Assembly: GCF_020524165.1 (NCBI RefSeq)
Contig: NZ_JAIVKU010000004.1
Span: 310,001-374,000, forward strand
Length of the DNA: 64,000 nucleotides
Direction: 5' to 3'
Source: Guptibacillus hwajinpoensis
GTDB lineage: Bacteria > Bacillota > Bacilli > Bacillales > Guptibacillaceae
The notes under the pieces are model-generated. The model was not told where the DNA came from. It saw only the letters and a list, made by a program, of their open reading frames with translations, and did no database searches. Both the position numbers and the translations under genes were made by a program. Positions 43,382-51,976 of the stretch are shown here, in pieces (the first letter of the stretch is position 1; the number at the start of each line of letters is the position of its first letter).

Positions 43382-43407
43382 TCTTAGTTTACCATAATCA
43401 TTTTATG

Positions 43408-44325
43408 TCACTTTATGAATGTTTTATTTTCCTTCTTATACAACGTTCTGTGAGGCGTGGTAATCGGTTTTGAGAGATGGGGTTCTATATGATCAAGTGC
43501 TTTCATTATTTTTTCGAGATCAACCCCTGTTTCTATACCCATTCGCTCTAACATATAGACCACACTTTCAGTTGCCACATTTCCTGTAGCTCCATTAGCA
43601 AAGGGGCAACCACCAAGTCCACCCGCGGATGTATCAAATCGAGAAATGCCGATCTGTAAGCAAGCATAAATGTTAGCAAGGGCCATTCCACGCGTATCAT
43701 GAAAGTGAGCAGTTAATAAGGTTGAAGGAAACTCTTTTAGAAGCGAACTAAAAAGAAGGTCCGCTTCTTCAGGGGTTGCCATACCGATTGTATCAGCAAC
43801 ACTTAGTTCATCTACACCAGCATCCACAAATTTTCGACAAACATTGATTGTATCATCCAAATTGATTTTTCCTTCGTATGGGCAATAAAATGCAGTTGAA
43901 ATACAAGCTCTTACAAAATAACCCTCTGTTTTTAACTCTTGGATGATCGGAACTAATTCATTTAGCAGCTCGTTGGTTTCTTTATTGCTGTTTTTTTTAT
44001 TGAAGGTGTTACTTACACCAGCGAAAAGCGCGACCGCCGTTACGTCGGTGTTTTTGACTCTTTCAATTCCTTTTCGATTAGGTGCAAGAACAAAATTTCT
44101 TTTATCATCGAGGCAATGGTTTGCAATTTCGCTCGCATCCTGCATTTGTGGCACCCATTTAGGAGATACAAATGAAGTGATTTCCATCTCTTGAATTCCA
44201 GCTAATTTTAATGCTTGAATGAAGCTTATCTTATCTGAGGTTTTAATCTGATTCGCTTCATTTTGAAGTCCATCTCTTGGTCCAACTTCAATAATCGTAA
44301 CACGGTCTGGTAGCAAAACGTTCAT
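43408..44325 (-). CDS. mvaB: Hydroxymethylglutaryl-CoA lyase
   Basis: Splits HMG-CoA to acetoacetate and acetyl-CoA, the last step of leucine breakdown. The TIM-barrel start VTIIEVGPRDGLQNE and the HMG-CoA lyase signature GGLGGCPFANGATGN with the catalytic Cys are present; TAHFHDTRGMALAN gives the metal His pair. Length 305, as B. subtilis YngG. Other leucine genes are not adjacent; thiolase and ScoAB follow divergently and would consume acetoacetate. ATG 44325 is chosen over the adjoining GTG at 44328. Confidence 0.95.
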   Translation of the reverse strand: MNVLLPDRVTIIEVGPRDGLQNEANQIKTSDKISFIQALKLAGIQEMEITSFVSPKWVPQMQDASEIANHCLDDKRNFVLAPNRKGIERVKNTDVTAVALFAGVSNTFNKKNSNKETNELLNELVPIIQELKTEGYFVRACISTAFYCPYEGKINLDDTINVCRKFVDAGVDELSVADTIGMATPEEADLLFSSLLKEFPSTLLTAHFHDTRGMALANIYACLQIGISRFDTSAGGLGGCPFANGATGNVATESVVYMLERMGIETGVDLEKIMKALDHIEPHLSKPITTPHRTLYKKENKTFIK

Positions 44326-44336
44326 CACCCTTCTCT

Positions 44337-44350
44337 TGTAAGCGCTCTCT
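44337..44350 (-). promoter_or_regulatory. Catabolite-responsive element (cre) before mvaB
   Basis: TGTAAGCGCTCTCT matches the cre consensus TGWAANCGNTNWCA at every fixed place but the last. It lies 12-25 bp upstream of the mvaB start, so CcpA bound there would block the gene when glucose is present. Confidence 0.65.
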
Positions 44351-44484
44351 TTCTAATTAAAACAAAGCTATGGAGTTCTTGCAAGGAAATCGTTTGAATA
44401 ATGGAAATTCTTAAATGAAGAAGGAGTTTTCAGAATTAATTAAGAATAATGTAGAAGAGAGTCGTACATAAGGAGGAAATCGAA

Positions 44485-45669
44485 ATGAGTCGAGAAGTAG
44501 TAATTGTAAGCGCTATCAGAACGCCGGTAGGATCATTCAATGGTTCGCTAAAATCTCTAGCAGCACCAGAGCTTGGTGGCATGGTCATTAAAGCAGCGGT
44601 GGAGAAAGCGGGTCTAGCAAGTGATCAAATTGAAGAAGTCATAATGGGGAATGTCCTCCAAGCAGGTCTTGGACAAAACCCGGCACGACAAGCAGCGATG
44701 AAAGCGGGTATTCCTGTCTCTACACCTGCTATGACGATAAACAAAGTATGTGGATCGGGACTTAAAACGATTCACCTTGGTGCGCAATCGATTATGCTTG
44801 GGGATCAAGATATTGTTGTAGCTGGCGGCATGGAGAATATGAGTCAGGCGCCATACTTATTACAAGGGGCTCGCGATGGCCTTAGGATGGGCGATCAAAA
44901 AATGATCGACAGTATGATTCAAGACGGGTTATGGTGTGCATTTAATGATTATCATATGGGCGTAACAGCTGAAAACTTATGTGAGCATTATAATTTAACA
45001 AGAGAAGAAATGGATGAGTTTGCTGCCTGGAGTCAGCAAAAAGCACAGGCAGCAATTGAAAAAGGATTGTTTAAAGACGAGATCCTTCCTGTCTCCATCC
45101 CTCAAAGAAAAGGCGATCCCGTTATATTCGATACAGATGAGTATGTAAAGCATGGAACGACGGTTGAAAAGCTTTCAAAGCTGCGTCCTGCCTTTAAAAA
45201 AGATGGTGGGGTTACAGCAGGAAATGCTTCTGGAATCAATGATGGAGCAGCAGCGGTGGTGTTAATGAGTAAAGAAAAAGCAGATAAGCTCGGAATTGAT
45301 TATCTTGCCACTATTCGTTCGAATGCGAGCGGAGGAGTAGATCCTAGCGTTATGGGGTTAGGCCCCGTTCCTGCTACGAAAAAAGCACTTGAACGAGCTG
45401 GACTTTCAATGAAACAAATGAATCTAGTGGAAGCCAATGAGGCTTTTGCTGCGCAGTCTCTTGCCGTTGGTAGAGACCTTGATTTTAATAAAGACATTTT
45501 AAACGTTAATGGTGGGGCTATCGCTCTTGGTCACCCAATTGGCGCAAGTGGTACGCGTATTTTAGTCACACTTCTTCATGAAATGAAAAGAAGGAATGAG
45601 CGTTTTGGTTTAGCTACACTATGTATCGGTGGAGGACAGGGAGTAGCAACGATCGTTGAACGACCTTAA
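44485..45669 (+). CDS. Acetyl-CoA C-acetyltransferase (thiolase)
   Basis: 394 residues. Nucleophile Cys in [12 protein letters not shown], His in [16 protein letters not shown] and the second Cys in LCIGGGQG are all in place, with NEAFAAQ. It cleaves acetoacetyl-CoA to two acetyl-CoA, or runs in reverse. It heads an operon with scoA 22 bp and scoB further downstream, which defines the degradative role here. AAGGAGGAAA precedes the ATG. Confidence 0.95.
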   Translation: MSREVVIVSAIRTPVGSFNGSLKSLAAPELGGMVIKAAVEKAGLASDQIEEVIMGNVLQAGLGQNPARQAAMKAGIPVSTPAMTINKVCGSGLKTIHLGAQSIMLGDQDIVVAGGMENMSQAPYLLQGARDGLRMGDQKMIDSMIQDGLWCAFNDYHMGVTAENLCEHYNLTREEMDEFAAWSQQKAQAAIEKGLFKDEILPVSIPQRKGDPVIFDTDEYVKHGTTVEKLSKLRPAFKKDGGVTAGNASGINDGAAAVVLMSKEKADKLGIDYLATIRSNASGGVDPSVMGLGPVPATKKALERAGLSMKQMNLVEANEAFAAQSLAVGRDLDFNKDILNVNGGAIALGHPIGASGTRILVTLLHEMKRRNERFGLATLCIGGGQGVATIVERP

Positions 45670-45691
45670 AAATGGTAGGAGGTAAAAGTGA

Positions 45692-46378
45692 ATGAAACCT
45701 ATACTTGAGACGTTTGAAGAAGCGGTACAAGAAGTGCAAGACGGAGCAACCATTCTAGTTGGTGGTTTTGGTTTAGTCGGAATACCAGAAAATTTAATTC
45801 TGGCATTAAAAGAGAAAGGAACTAAGGAGTTAACCGTTATTTCAAATAATTGCGGAGTGGATGACTGGGGCCTGGGGCTACTTCTTAAAAATAAACAGAT
45901 TAAAAAAATGATTGGTTCCTATGTGGGAGAGAACAAAGAGTTTGAAAGACAGGTGCTTTCAGGTGAATTAGAAGTGGAACTTATACCTCAAGGAACATTG
46001 GCAGAACGAATTAGAGCAGGTGGAGCAGGGATTCCAGCTTTTTATACGCCTGCTGGTGTCGGAACTCCGATTGCAGAAGGGAAAGAAGTAAGGACATTTA
46101 ATGGAAAAGAATACTTGTTGGAAGAAGCGATTCAAGCTGATTTCTCATTCGTCCGTGCTCTAAAAGGAGATATTATGGGGAATTTAGTCTACAACAAAAC
46201 AGCTCGGAACTTTAACCCAATGATTGCTGCGGCAGGAAAAGTAACGGTTGCTGAAGTGGAAGAGTTAGTTGACATTGGTGAGTTAGAACCAGATCGTATC
46301 CATACTCCAAGTATTTATGTTCAGAAGGTTATTGTTGGCGAGCAGCAGAAGAAGATCGAGCGATTAACAACGCGATAG
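45692..46378 (+). CDS. scoA: Succinyl-CoA:3-ketoacid CoA transferase subunit A
   Basis: 228 residues. [14 protein letters not shown] is the alpha-subunit signature, then [14 protein letters not shown] and [18 protein letters not shown]. With ScoB it moves CoA from succinyl-CoA to acetoacetate for the thiolase upstream. AGGAGGTAAAA precedes the ATG. The scoB start is 10 bp after its stop. Confidence 0.95.
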   Translation: MKPILETFEEAVQEVQDGATILVGGFGLVGIPENLILALKEKGTKELTVISNNCGVDDWGLGLLLKNKQIKKMIGSYVGENKEFERQVLSGELEVELIPQGTLAERIRAGGAGIPAFYTPAGVGTPIAEGKEVRTFNGKEYLLEEAIQADFSFVRALKGDIMGNLVYNKTARNFNPMIAAAGKVTVAEVEELVDIGELEPDRIHTPSIYVQKVIVGEQQKKIERLTTR

Positions 46379-46388
46379 GAGGCTAATC

Positions 46389-47057
46389 ATGGTGAAAGTA
46401 GATAAAGCAGCAGTTCGTGAAAAGATTGCAAGACGTGCTGAAAAAGAAATACTGGACGGGTCATATGTGAATCTAGGAATTGGAATGCCAACAATGGTAG
46501 CTAACTACATTCCAGATGGTAAAAAAATTGTTCTTCAGTCGGAAAATGGCCTTCTCGGTATTGGACCTTACCCGACAGAAGGAGAAGTGGATCCCGACTT
46601 AATCAATGCAGGTAAAGAGACGGTAACTGCCATGCAAGGAGCTGCTTATTTTGATAGTGCTGAATCATTTGCTATGATTCGAGGTGGGCATATTGATGTA
46701 GCAATACTAGGTGGTATGGAAGTCTCAAAGAATGGCGACCTAGCGAATTGGATGATACCTGGAAAGATGATTAAAGGGATGGGAGGAGCAATGGACCTCG
46801 TCCACGGAGCGAAACGCATTGTGGTAATTATGGATCACGTTAATAAGAACGGAGAACCTAAAATTCTAAACTCTTGCAGTCTCCCTCTCACCGGGAAAGG
46901 CGTTGTGAATCGCATAATAACAGATCGAGCAGTCTTTGATATTACAAAAGAAGGACTTGTCTTAAAAGAAGTGGCAAATGGCTATAGTATAGAGGATATC
47001 CAAGCTTCAACCGAACCAGAATTGATCATTGTGGATCCATTGCTCGAAGCTTTTTAA
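46389..47057 (+). CDS. scoB: Succinyl-CoA:3-ketoacid CoA transferase subunit B
   Basis: 222 residues. The catalytic Glu lies in [12 protein letters not shown], the classic CoA-transferase SENG motif; [19 protein letters not shown] is the subunit start. The end of the operon has a strong terminator. AGGAGGCTAATC precedes the ATG. Confidence 0.95.
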   Translation: MVKVDKAAVREKIARRAEKEILDGSYVNLGIGMPTMVANYIPDGKKIVLQSENGLLGIGPYPTEGEVDPDLINAGKETVTAMQGAAYFDSAESFAMIRGGHIDVAILGGMEVSKNGDLANWMIPGKMIKGMGGAMDLVHGAKRIVVIMDHVNKNGEPKILNSCSLPLTGKGVVNRIITDRAVFDITKEGLVLKEVANGYSIEDIQASTEPELIIVDPLLEAF

Positions 47058-47069
47058 ATTCATAAAAGT

Positions 47070-47104
47070 AGAAGAGCGCAGTCATATGACTGTGCTCTTC
47101 TTTT
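47070..47104. terminator. Terminator of thl-scoAB, shared with the convergent gene
   Basis: A 14-bp stem with one G-U pair (47070-47083 with 47088-47101) around ATAT, T-run after it. Confidence 0.9.
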
Positions 47105-47106
47105 CA

Positions 47107-48018
47107 TTAACGGTGTTTGTCGTAGACGTTCATTTTGGATACGGCTTTGATATTTTGTATTGCCTCAGATGTTAAGTCTGGAGCATTTTGGGCCGTAAGG
47201 TTTGCAAGCAGCTGCTCACTCCGACTAGCCCCCGGAATAACGGTTGCTACCGCAGGATGAGCAAGAGCATATTTTAGCGCTGTTTGAGTTAAATTACGCT
47301 GATCTCCCTTTATCTCAGAAAGCTGATTAACTGTTTCAATAACTTCGAATTTCGAATAGTCTAGAAAACCATCTTCTTTTACTTTTTCTTTGTATTGATC
47401 TGTTAACATTCCTTTAGCGAGAGGGCCTCTAGCAATAACGCTGATGTTATTGTCGTGTAATAAATCGAGCATTTCTTCTTCGGGACGACGATCAAGAATA
47501 CTGTATTGCATCATCACTGAAGCAATAGAAGATTTTTTTACGTATTCTCGAATCACATTTGGACGAATGCTTGATATTCCATACTCGATAATCAGACCTT
47601 CTTCTTTTAACTCTTCAAATGCCTCGATCGTTTCATCAATTGGGTCTTCAATCGTTCCTCCGTGTAGTTGGAAAAGGTCAATGTGATCTGTTTTTAAACG
47701 TCTTAAACTATCTTTTAGGGCTGCTTTAATATGCTTTTTAGAAGGGTCCCAGTACCATCCTTCTTTTCCTACTTCAAAGTGATTGCCTGCTTTTGTTGCA
47801 AGTACTACGGCATCTCTTCGATCACGCAATGCTTCTCCTACAATTTCTTCGTTTAAGCCGAAGTCATACAAATCTGCCGTATCGATAAAGGTAACGCCAT
47901 TATCGATCGCCTCGTGAATGAGTGAAATTGCTTTCGTTCGATCTGTACCTAACGACATGGTACCTAGTCCAATTTCACTTACATGAAGCTTTGAATTTCC
48001 AAGTTGATTGCTTTTCAT
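47107..48018 (-). CDS. yqkF: Aldo/keto reductase, YqkF-like
   Basis: 303 residues, NADPH-dependent (alpha/beta)8 reductase. Catalytic Asp and Tyr in FIDTADLYDFG, Lys in VLATKAG and His in FQLHGGT are present, and VIPGASRSEQL binds the cofactor phosphate. The length and neighbourhood (before nudF) match B. subtilis YqkF. The physiological carbonyl is unknown. GGGGAGGAA precedes the ATG, and it is divergent from the isochorismatase gene. Confidence 0.92.
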   Translation of the reverse strand: MKSNQLGNSKLHVSEIGLGTMSLGTDRTKAISLIHEAIDNGVTFIDTADLYDFGLNEEIVGEALRDRRDAVVLATKAGNHFEVGKEGWYWDPSKKHIKAALKDSLRRLKTDHIDLFQLHGGTIEDPIDETIEAFEELKEEGLIIEYGISSIRPNVIREYVKKSSIASVMMQYSILDRRPEEEMLDLLHDNNISVIARGPLAKGMLTDQYKEKVKEDGFLDYSKFEVIETVNQLSEIKGDQRNLTQTALKYALAHPAVATVIPGASRSEQLLANLTAQNAPDLTSEAIQNIKAVSKMNVYDKHR

Positions 48019-48156
48019 AACGAAACATTCCTCCCCAAATTGAATCTATGTTAAGTGTATCGTGAGAGAAGATTTCGCGCCAATAATATGCTAATTAATA
48101 GTGTCTTGTCGCCTATCAAATCACCTGCTATAGTTAAGAGCAATAGGAGGGGTAGC

Positions 48157-48696
48157 ATGATGAAAGAAGCGTTACTAATTATTGATATGAGCAATGATTT
48201 TATTCATGATGAGGGTGGACTTACTTCGGGGAAAGTAGGACAGGAGATTGTTCCAAATATTATTACGCTAGCAAATGAATTTCTTGAAGAAGGAAAAGAA
48301 GTGATCATATGTATGGACGCCCATGAAGAGAATGATGAGCACTTTGCGATTTGGCCAGTACATAATGTAATCGGAACGTGGGGTCAAGAATTGTACGGAG
48401 AATTGAAAACCTGGTTTGAAGAGAATAAAAATCATGCACAAGTAACCTATGTGCCAAAGCCTGAATATGATGCTTTCTACAACACAAACTTAGAAGAGAT
48501 CTTAACTTCTAAAAATGTAGACACAGTTCATCTTTCGGGGGTATGTACTGATATATGTGATTTTCTAACCGCATATGGCGCCTATGCAAGAGGGTTCCAT
48601 ACCGTTGCTCAAAGTTCTTGTATGGCAACATTTACTGAACATCATGATGTTTTTCTTCAACAAATGAAAAATATTTTTAAAACAGAAATTCGGTAA
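48157..48696 (+). CDS. Isochorismatase-family cysteine hydrolase
   Basis: 179 residues. The catalytic triad is in LLIIDMSNDF (Asp), VPKPEYDAFYNT (Lys) and SGVCTDICD (Cys); VCTD-x-CD is the signature of nicotinamidase/isochorismatase proteins. Nicotinamidase PncA of Bacillus has this layout and length, but DAHxxxD metal residues (DAHEENDEHF) support it only in part. AGGAGGGG points to ATG 48157, with an ATG next to it at 48160. The longer frame from 48055 is unlikely. Confidence 0.87.
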   Translation: MMKEALLIIDMSNDFIHDEGGLTSGKVGQEIVPNIITLANEFLEEGKEVIICMDAHEENDEHFAIWPVHNVIGTWGQELYGELKTWFEENKNHAQVTYVPKPEYDAFYNTNLEEILTSKNVDTVHLSGVCTDICDFLTAYGAYARGFHTVAQSSCMATFTEHHDVFLQQMKNIFKTEIR

Positions 48697-48699
48697 ATG

Positions 48700-48730
48700 A
48701 AAACGCTGCCTTCTACCTGGCAGCGTTTTT
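48700..48730. terminator. Bidirectional terminator between the hydrolase gene and mciZ
   Basis: AAAACGCTGCC (48700-48710) pairs exactly with 48719-48729, T-run after. Confidence 0.92.
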
Positions 48731-48733
48731 GGT

Positions 48734-48892
48734 TTATTGAATTAATCTAAGGTGAGATTTGGTACGGACTGCAGGTGCGTGAATCCATTCTTCAATCGTT
48801 TCATAGTGATTCATATAGTGTCTAATCATTAATTGAATCTGCTTTGGTTTTCCAACCATTGTTACACCATTGGGCTGAATATAAACCTTCAT
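48734..48892 (-). CDS. mciZ: MciZ, sporulation-time FtsZ inhibitor peptide
   Basis: A 52-residue frame from the ATG at 48892 with a perfect AGGAGGT. From memory B. subtilis MciZ starts MKVHRMPKGVVLVGKAWEIR; this protein starts MKVYIQPNGVTMVGKPKQIQ, keeping MKV, P, GV, VGK and I, and later Y and WI. MciZ caps FtsZ filaments in the mother cell. The position next to nudF also agrees. It is 12 residues longer at the C-terminus than the B. subtilis peptide. Confidence 0.85.
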   Translation of the reverse strand: MKVYIQPNGVTMVGKPKQIQLMIRHYMNHYETIEEWIHAPAVRTKSHLRLIQ

Positions 48893-48999
48893 AACCAGAA
48901 CCTCCTAAATAGTTCGATACTGCCTTTCACTATTATTTGTCTTATGTGATAGACTTTATGTATCGATTCGAATTTTTAGAACCAGGAGATGATGAACGA

Positions 49000-49542
49000 A
49001 TGGACCATTTATATGAAAAGACCTTGCACTCAGAAACCATTTATGAAGGTCGAATTATAGACGTAAGAGTAGAGGATGTTCAGTTACCGAATGGAAAACA
49101 AAGCAAGCGCGAATTAATTGAACATCCTGGAGCAGTTGCTATTATTGCCCAAACACCTGATGAAAAAATATTAGCTGTTAGGCAATACCGCAAAGCTCTT
49201 GGTAAAGCAATAGTAGAAATTCCAGCCGGTAAACTTGAACAGGGTGAAGAGCCTGAAGTAACGGCTGTTCGTGAGTTAGAAGAAGAAACGGGTTATACAT
49301 GTGAGAAGCTGGAAAAAGTGATCTCATTTTATACGTCCCCGGGATTTGCAAATGAACTTGTTCATTTGTACGTTGCAAAAGGGTTATCGAAAAAGGGAGA
49401 TCAGTCCGCTGATGAAGATGAGTTTCTTGATTTGCTCCATTTATCACTAGAAGAAATGGAAGAAATGCTAGTCACCCAGGAAATCCATGATGCAAAAACG
49501 GCATACGCACTCATGTATTTAAACATGAAGCGATTGAAATGA
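49000..49542 (+). CDS. nudF: ADP-ribose pyrophosphatase NudF
   Basis: Hydrolyses ADP-ribose to AMP and ribose-5-phosphate. 180 residues. The Nudix box is complete: AGKLEQGEEPE through VRELEEETGY. HPGAVAIIAQT and FYTSPGFANELVHLY match B. subtilis NudF (YqkG), including its position before spoIIM and fur. The AGGAG at 48984 favours ATG 49000; family starts agree. An in-frame GTG-led extension to 48937 has no similarity. The stop overlaps the start of the decayed gene downstream (ATGA). Confidence 0.95.
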   Translation: MDHLYEKTLHSETIYEGRIIDVRVEDVQLPNGKQSKRELIEHPGAVAIIAQTPDEKILAVRQYRKALGKAIVEIPAGKLEQGEEPEVTAVRELEEETGYTCEKLEKVISFYTSPGFANELVHLYVAKGLSKKGDQSADEDEFLDLLHLSLEEMEEMLVTQEIHDAKTAYALMYLNMKRLK

Positions 49543-50309
49543 GTTCATGTTACGCTGACTTCCATATTCATATCGGGAGAACTGCGTCCAATAAATCAGA
49601 GAAAATAACAGGGTTTGAGTCTTTAACCCCTTTTTCTAATTTAAAAGAAGTAGGAACAAGAAAAGGTCTGGATATGATTGGCGTGATCGATTGACACGTT
49701 CCTGAAGGAATAGCCGAATTAGAAGAGTCCATAGTTAGTGGGTTGGGTTACGAATTGAGAGAGGGTGGAATTCGCTTTAATTCACTTACTCTCATTTTGG
49801 GAACCGAAATTGAAATCTATGATGAAAATTGTCATGGTCCTCTTCACGTACTAGTGTATTTGCCGCATTTAGCAAAAATGAAACATTTTTCAGTGTGGCT
49901 AAAGCATCGCATGAAAAACGTTACGCTTAGCTCTCAGCGAATTTATGAAAAAGCAGCAGTTATTCAAGAGAAAACAAGAGAACTTGCTTTATACCTGCTC
50001 ATGTATTTACTCCCTTTAAGAGTATTTATGGTAAGGGGATTCATCGGTCTATAAGCGAAGTGCTTGATCTAAATAAAGTTGACGAGACCGAACTCGGGCT
50101 TTCTTCAGACACGAAAATGGCAGACCAAATCCATGAACTTCACCCTTTTCCTATTAACGATATTTGGTACCGAAATGGATATTCTCCATCACGTTTTGGA
50201 AAGTGATTTGGCAAAAGTAGTAGGGAAGAAGCTTGCTCAACTCATTGTCCTTTCTAGGAGTGGTGAACTTGAAATAAAGCTAGGCGATGGGGTTCTTACG
50301 GAAAGGTGA
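49539..50309 (+). pseudogene. Decayed endonuclease Q (PHP-domain) gene
   Basis: It starts ATGAG overlapping the nudF stop. YADFHIHIGRTASNKSEKIT is the PHP metal motif. A TGA at 49692 interrupts MIGVID-stop-HVPEG. GTEIEIYDENCHGPLHVLVY continues, then a one-base shift near 49985 moves the homology HVFTPFKSIYGKGIHRSIS and LGLSSDTKMAD to another frame. The middle (about 80 or more residues) is deleted, and DLAKVVGKKLAQLIVLSRSG near 50230 is the tail. An intact gene is about 400 codons long. Endonuclease Q cuts at deaminated bases. Confidence 0.85.
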
Positions 50310-50397
50310 TCTATTAAAAGAGATAATCTATCGATCAGTCATACGCTTCACTCTTATTTCATAGACTTTATCAAAGGTGGTATGAAGGGGGAGACGT

Positions 50398-51039
50398 ATG
50401 AATCGGAGTAGACGTTTAAAGCAAATGATATCCGCTCACTTATCAGATCAGTTATCACTCTACACATTTATCGCTGTTTTATTTCTGATGGGAATCGTGT
50501 TTGGAGCTGTTATCGTAAATAGTTTAAGCTTTACTCAAAAAGAAGACCTCGCCGTTTATTTAAGTCGATTTTTTGGACAAGTATCCGACGGTCAATTTGC
50601 AACATCTTCTGAAATGTTTCAGCAGAGTCTCACTCATTATGCGAAGTATATCGGTTTAATGTGGCTTCTTGGTCTTACCATTATTGGTCTTCCTATTGTA
50701 CTAGTTATGCTTTTTTTGAAAGGAATCGTGGTGGGATTTACGGTCGGTTTTCTAGTTAACCAAATGAGCTGGAAAGGTTTTTTGTTAGCTTTCGTTTCTG
50801 TGTTCCCTCAAAATATCCTAGCAGTGCCGATCATGATTGTTGTAGCGACTGCTTCCTTAACATTCTCACTTAGACTTATGAAGCAATTATTTATGAAAAG
50901 ACGGGTAGAACCTATTCTTCCTCCATTTATAAGGTTTTCAGGAATTATCCTTTGTGCATTAGGGGTTTTATGTGTAGCCGCCTGGTTTGAAGCTTACCTC
51001 TCACCTGGATTAATAAAAGCAGTTGTGGATATGAAATAA
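50398..51039 (+). CDS. spoIIM: Stage II sporulation protein M
   Basis: 213 residues with five hydrophobic helices, starting with LYTFIAVLFLMGIVFGAVIVN and including YIGLMWLLGLTIIGLPIVLV. SpoIIM is part of the DMP complex (with SpoIID and SpoIIP) that thins septal peptidoglycan and drives engulfment in the mother cell. Place between nudF and fur is as in B. subtilis. GGGGGAG precedes the ATG. I could not fix a sigma-E promoter. Confidence 0.93.
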   Translation: MNRSRRLKQMISAHLSDQLSLYTFIAVLFLMGIVFGAVIVNSLSFTQKEDLAVYLSRFFGQVSDGQFATSSEMFQQSLTHYAKYIGLMWLLGLTIIGLPIVLVMLFLKGIVVGFTVGFLVNQMSWKGFLLAFVSVFPQNILAVPIMIVVATASLTFSLRLMKQLFMKRRVEPILPPFIRFSGIILCALGVLCVAAWFEAYLSPGLIKAVVDMK

Positions 51040-51081
51040 AACCAAAATGACTACTATATAATAATAATTCCAATTTCGGGT

Positions 51082-51096
51082 TGATAATGATTTTAA
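51082..51096 (+). promoter_or_regulatory. Fur/PerR-type operator before fur
   Basis: TGATAATGATTTTAA is a 7-1-7 inverted repeat with 12 of 14 matches to both TGATAATNATTATCA (Fur) and TTATAATNATTATAA (PerR). It abuts the -35 of the fur promoter. B. subtilis fur is under PerR control, so PerR is the better guess. Confidence 0.6.
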
Positions 51097-51097
51097 T

Positions 51098-51126
51098 TTG
51101 ACACCCTTTTCCCTACTGCTTATAAT
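51098..51126 (+). promoter_or_regulatory. Consensus sigma-A promoter of fur
   Basis: TTGACA (51098-51103), 17 bp, TATAAT (51121-51126): a perfect match in both hexamers and spacing, 35 bp before the start. Confidence 0.93.
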
Positions 51127-51160
51127 GAAAATGGCATCGATCGAGGGAGGGAAATGGGAC

Positions 51161-51640
51161 ATGGAAAGCAGAATCGATCGAATTAAAAAACATCTTCATT
51201 CTCAAAGCTATAAATTAACACCGCAACGGGAAGCAACCGTACGTGTTCTTCTTGAGAACGAAGAAGACCATTTAAGTGCAGAAGATGTGTATTTACTTGT
51301 AAAAGAGAAATCTCCTGAAATTGGCTTAGCGACAGTCTATCGGACGCTTGAATTACTAGCTGAATTGAAAATTGTTGATAAAATCAACTTTGGCGATGGT
51401 GTGTCAAGGTTTGATCTAAGACAAGAGGGCGCGGCCCATTTTCATCATCACCTTGTTTGCATTGAGTGTGGTGCAGTGGACGAAATTCAGGAAGATTTAC
51501 TTGGAGATGTAGAAAAAGTAGTTGAAAACGATTGGAACTTTAAGATTAAAGATCATCGACTAACGTTTCATGGAATCTGTTATCGCTGTCAAAAGCAGGA
51601 AGATAAAGAGCCTACCGAACAAGCAATAAACCATACTTAA
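51161..51640 (+). CDS. fur: Ferric uptake regulator Fur
   Basis: 159 residues. The winged helix LTPQREATVRVLLENEEDHL and ATVYRTLELLAELKIV, metal site HFHHHLVCIECG and a second C-x2-C (CYRC) for structural zinc are present. With Fe(II) it represses iron-uptake genes. It sits between spoIIM and yqzK, which identifies it as Fur rather than PerR or Zur. GGAGGG selects ATG 51161. Confidence 0.96.
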   Translation: MESRIDRIKKHLHSQSYKLTPQREATVRVLLENEEDHLSAEDVYLLVKEKSPEIGLATVYRTLELLAELKIVDKINFGDGVSRFDLRQEGAAHFHHHLVCIECGAVDEIQEDLLGDVEKVVENDWNFKIKDHRLTFHGICYRCQKQEDKEPTEQAINHT

Positions 51641-51690
51641 TAGTTTTAAACACTTTTATGACCCTATAAATCCTAACGATGTATAAAAAT

Positions 51691-51725
51691 CTCCATCTCT
51701 GGCATATCTTTTACTAGAGATGGAG
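51691..51725 (+). promoter_or_regulatory. Hairpin that hides the yqzK ribosome site
   Basis: CTCCATCTCT (51691-51700) is the exact complement of AGAGATGGAG (51716-51725), which contains the yqzK Shine-Dalgarno sequence. The loop is 15 nt. No U-run follows, so translational control rather than termination is suggested. Confidence 0.5.
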
Positions 51726-51735
51726 GTGCGTTAGA

Positions 51736-51963
51736 TTGAAACAGGGTCTATTGCTTGTTTTAGATACAATGAAAGTTTTCTTGCTCTTTACTGGATGTAC
51801 TTTACTATTTTACTTTGGCATTCTCTGGGTAAATCAAGAATACCAGAATTACCATCGATATGATGTGCCACAAGGAAAAGCGGTGAAAGTCGTTCAGATG
51901 GAATCGAATACTCAGCACACTTTCCTTGAAAGGCTCAATTTGTTTTACCAGATTGGTGAATAA
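51736..51963 (+). CDS. yqzK: YqzK family protein (DUF4227)
   Basis: 75 residues: one membrane helix ([20 protein letters not shown]), then a soluble, basic/acidic tail. It lies between fur and xerD, as does B. subtilis YqzK. The start is TTG at 51736, with GGAGG at 51722-51726, inside a hairpin. Function unknown. The xerD start is 13 nt after its stop. Confidence 0.85.
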   Translation: MKQGLLLVLDTMKVFLLFTGCTLLFYFGILWVNQEYQNYHRYDVPQGKAVKVVQMESNTQHTFLERLNLFYQIGE

Positions 51964-51976
51964 AGGAGCGTTTGCA

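Noticed and set aside
49692..49694. TGA in the endonuclease Q frame at a likely Cys position, as possible selenocysteine
   Set aside because: A frameshift and large deletion follow, no SECIS hairpin is visible, and no selA/selB/selD gene is in the window.
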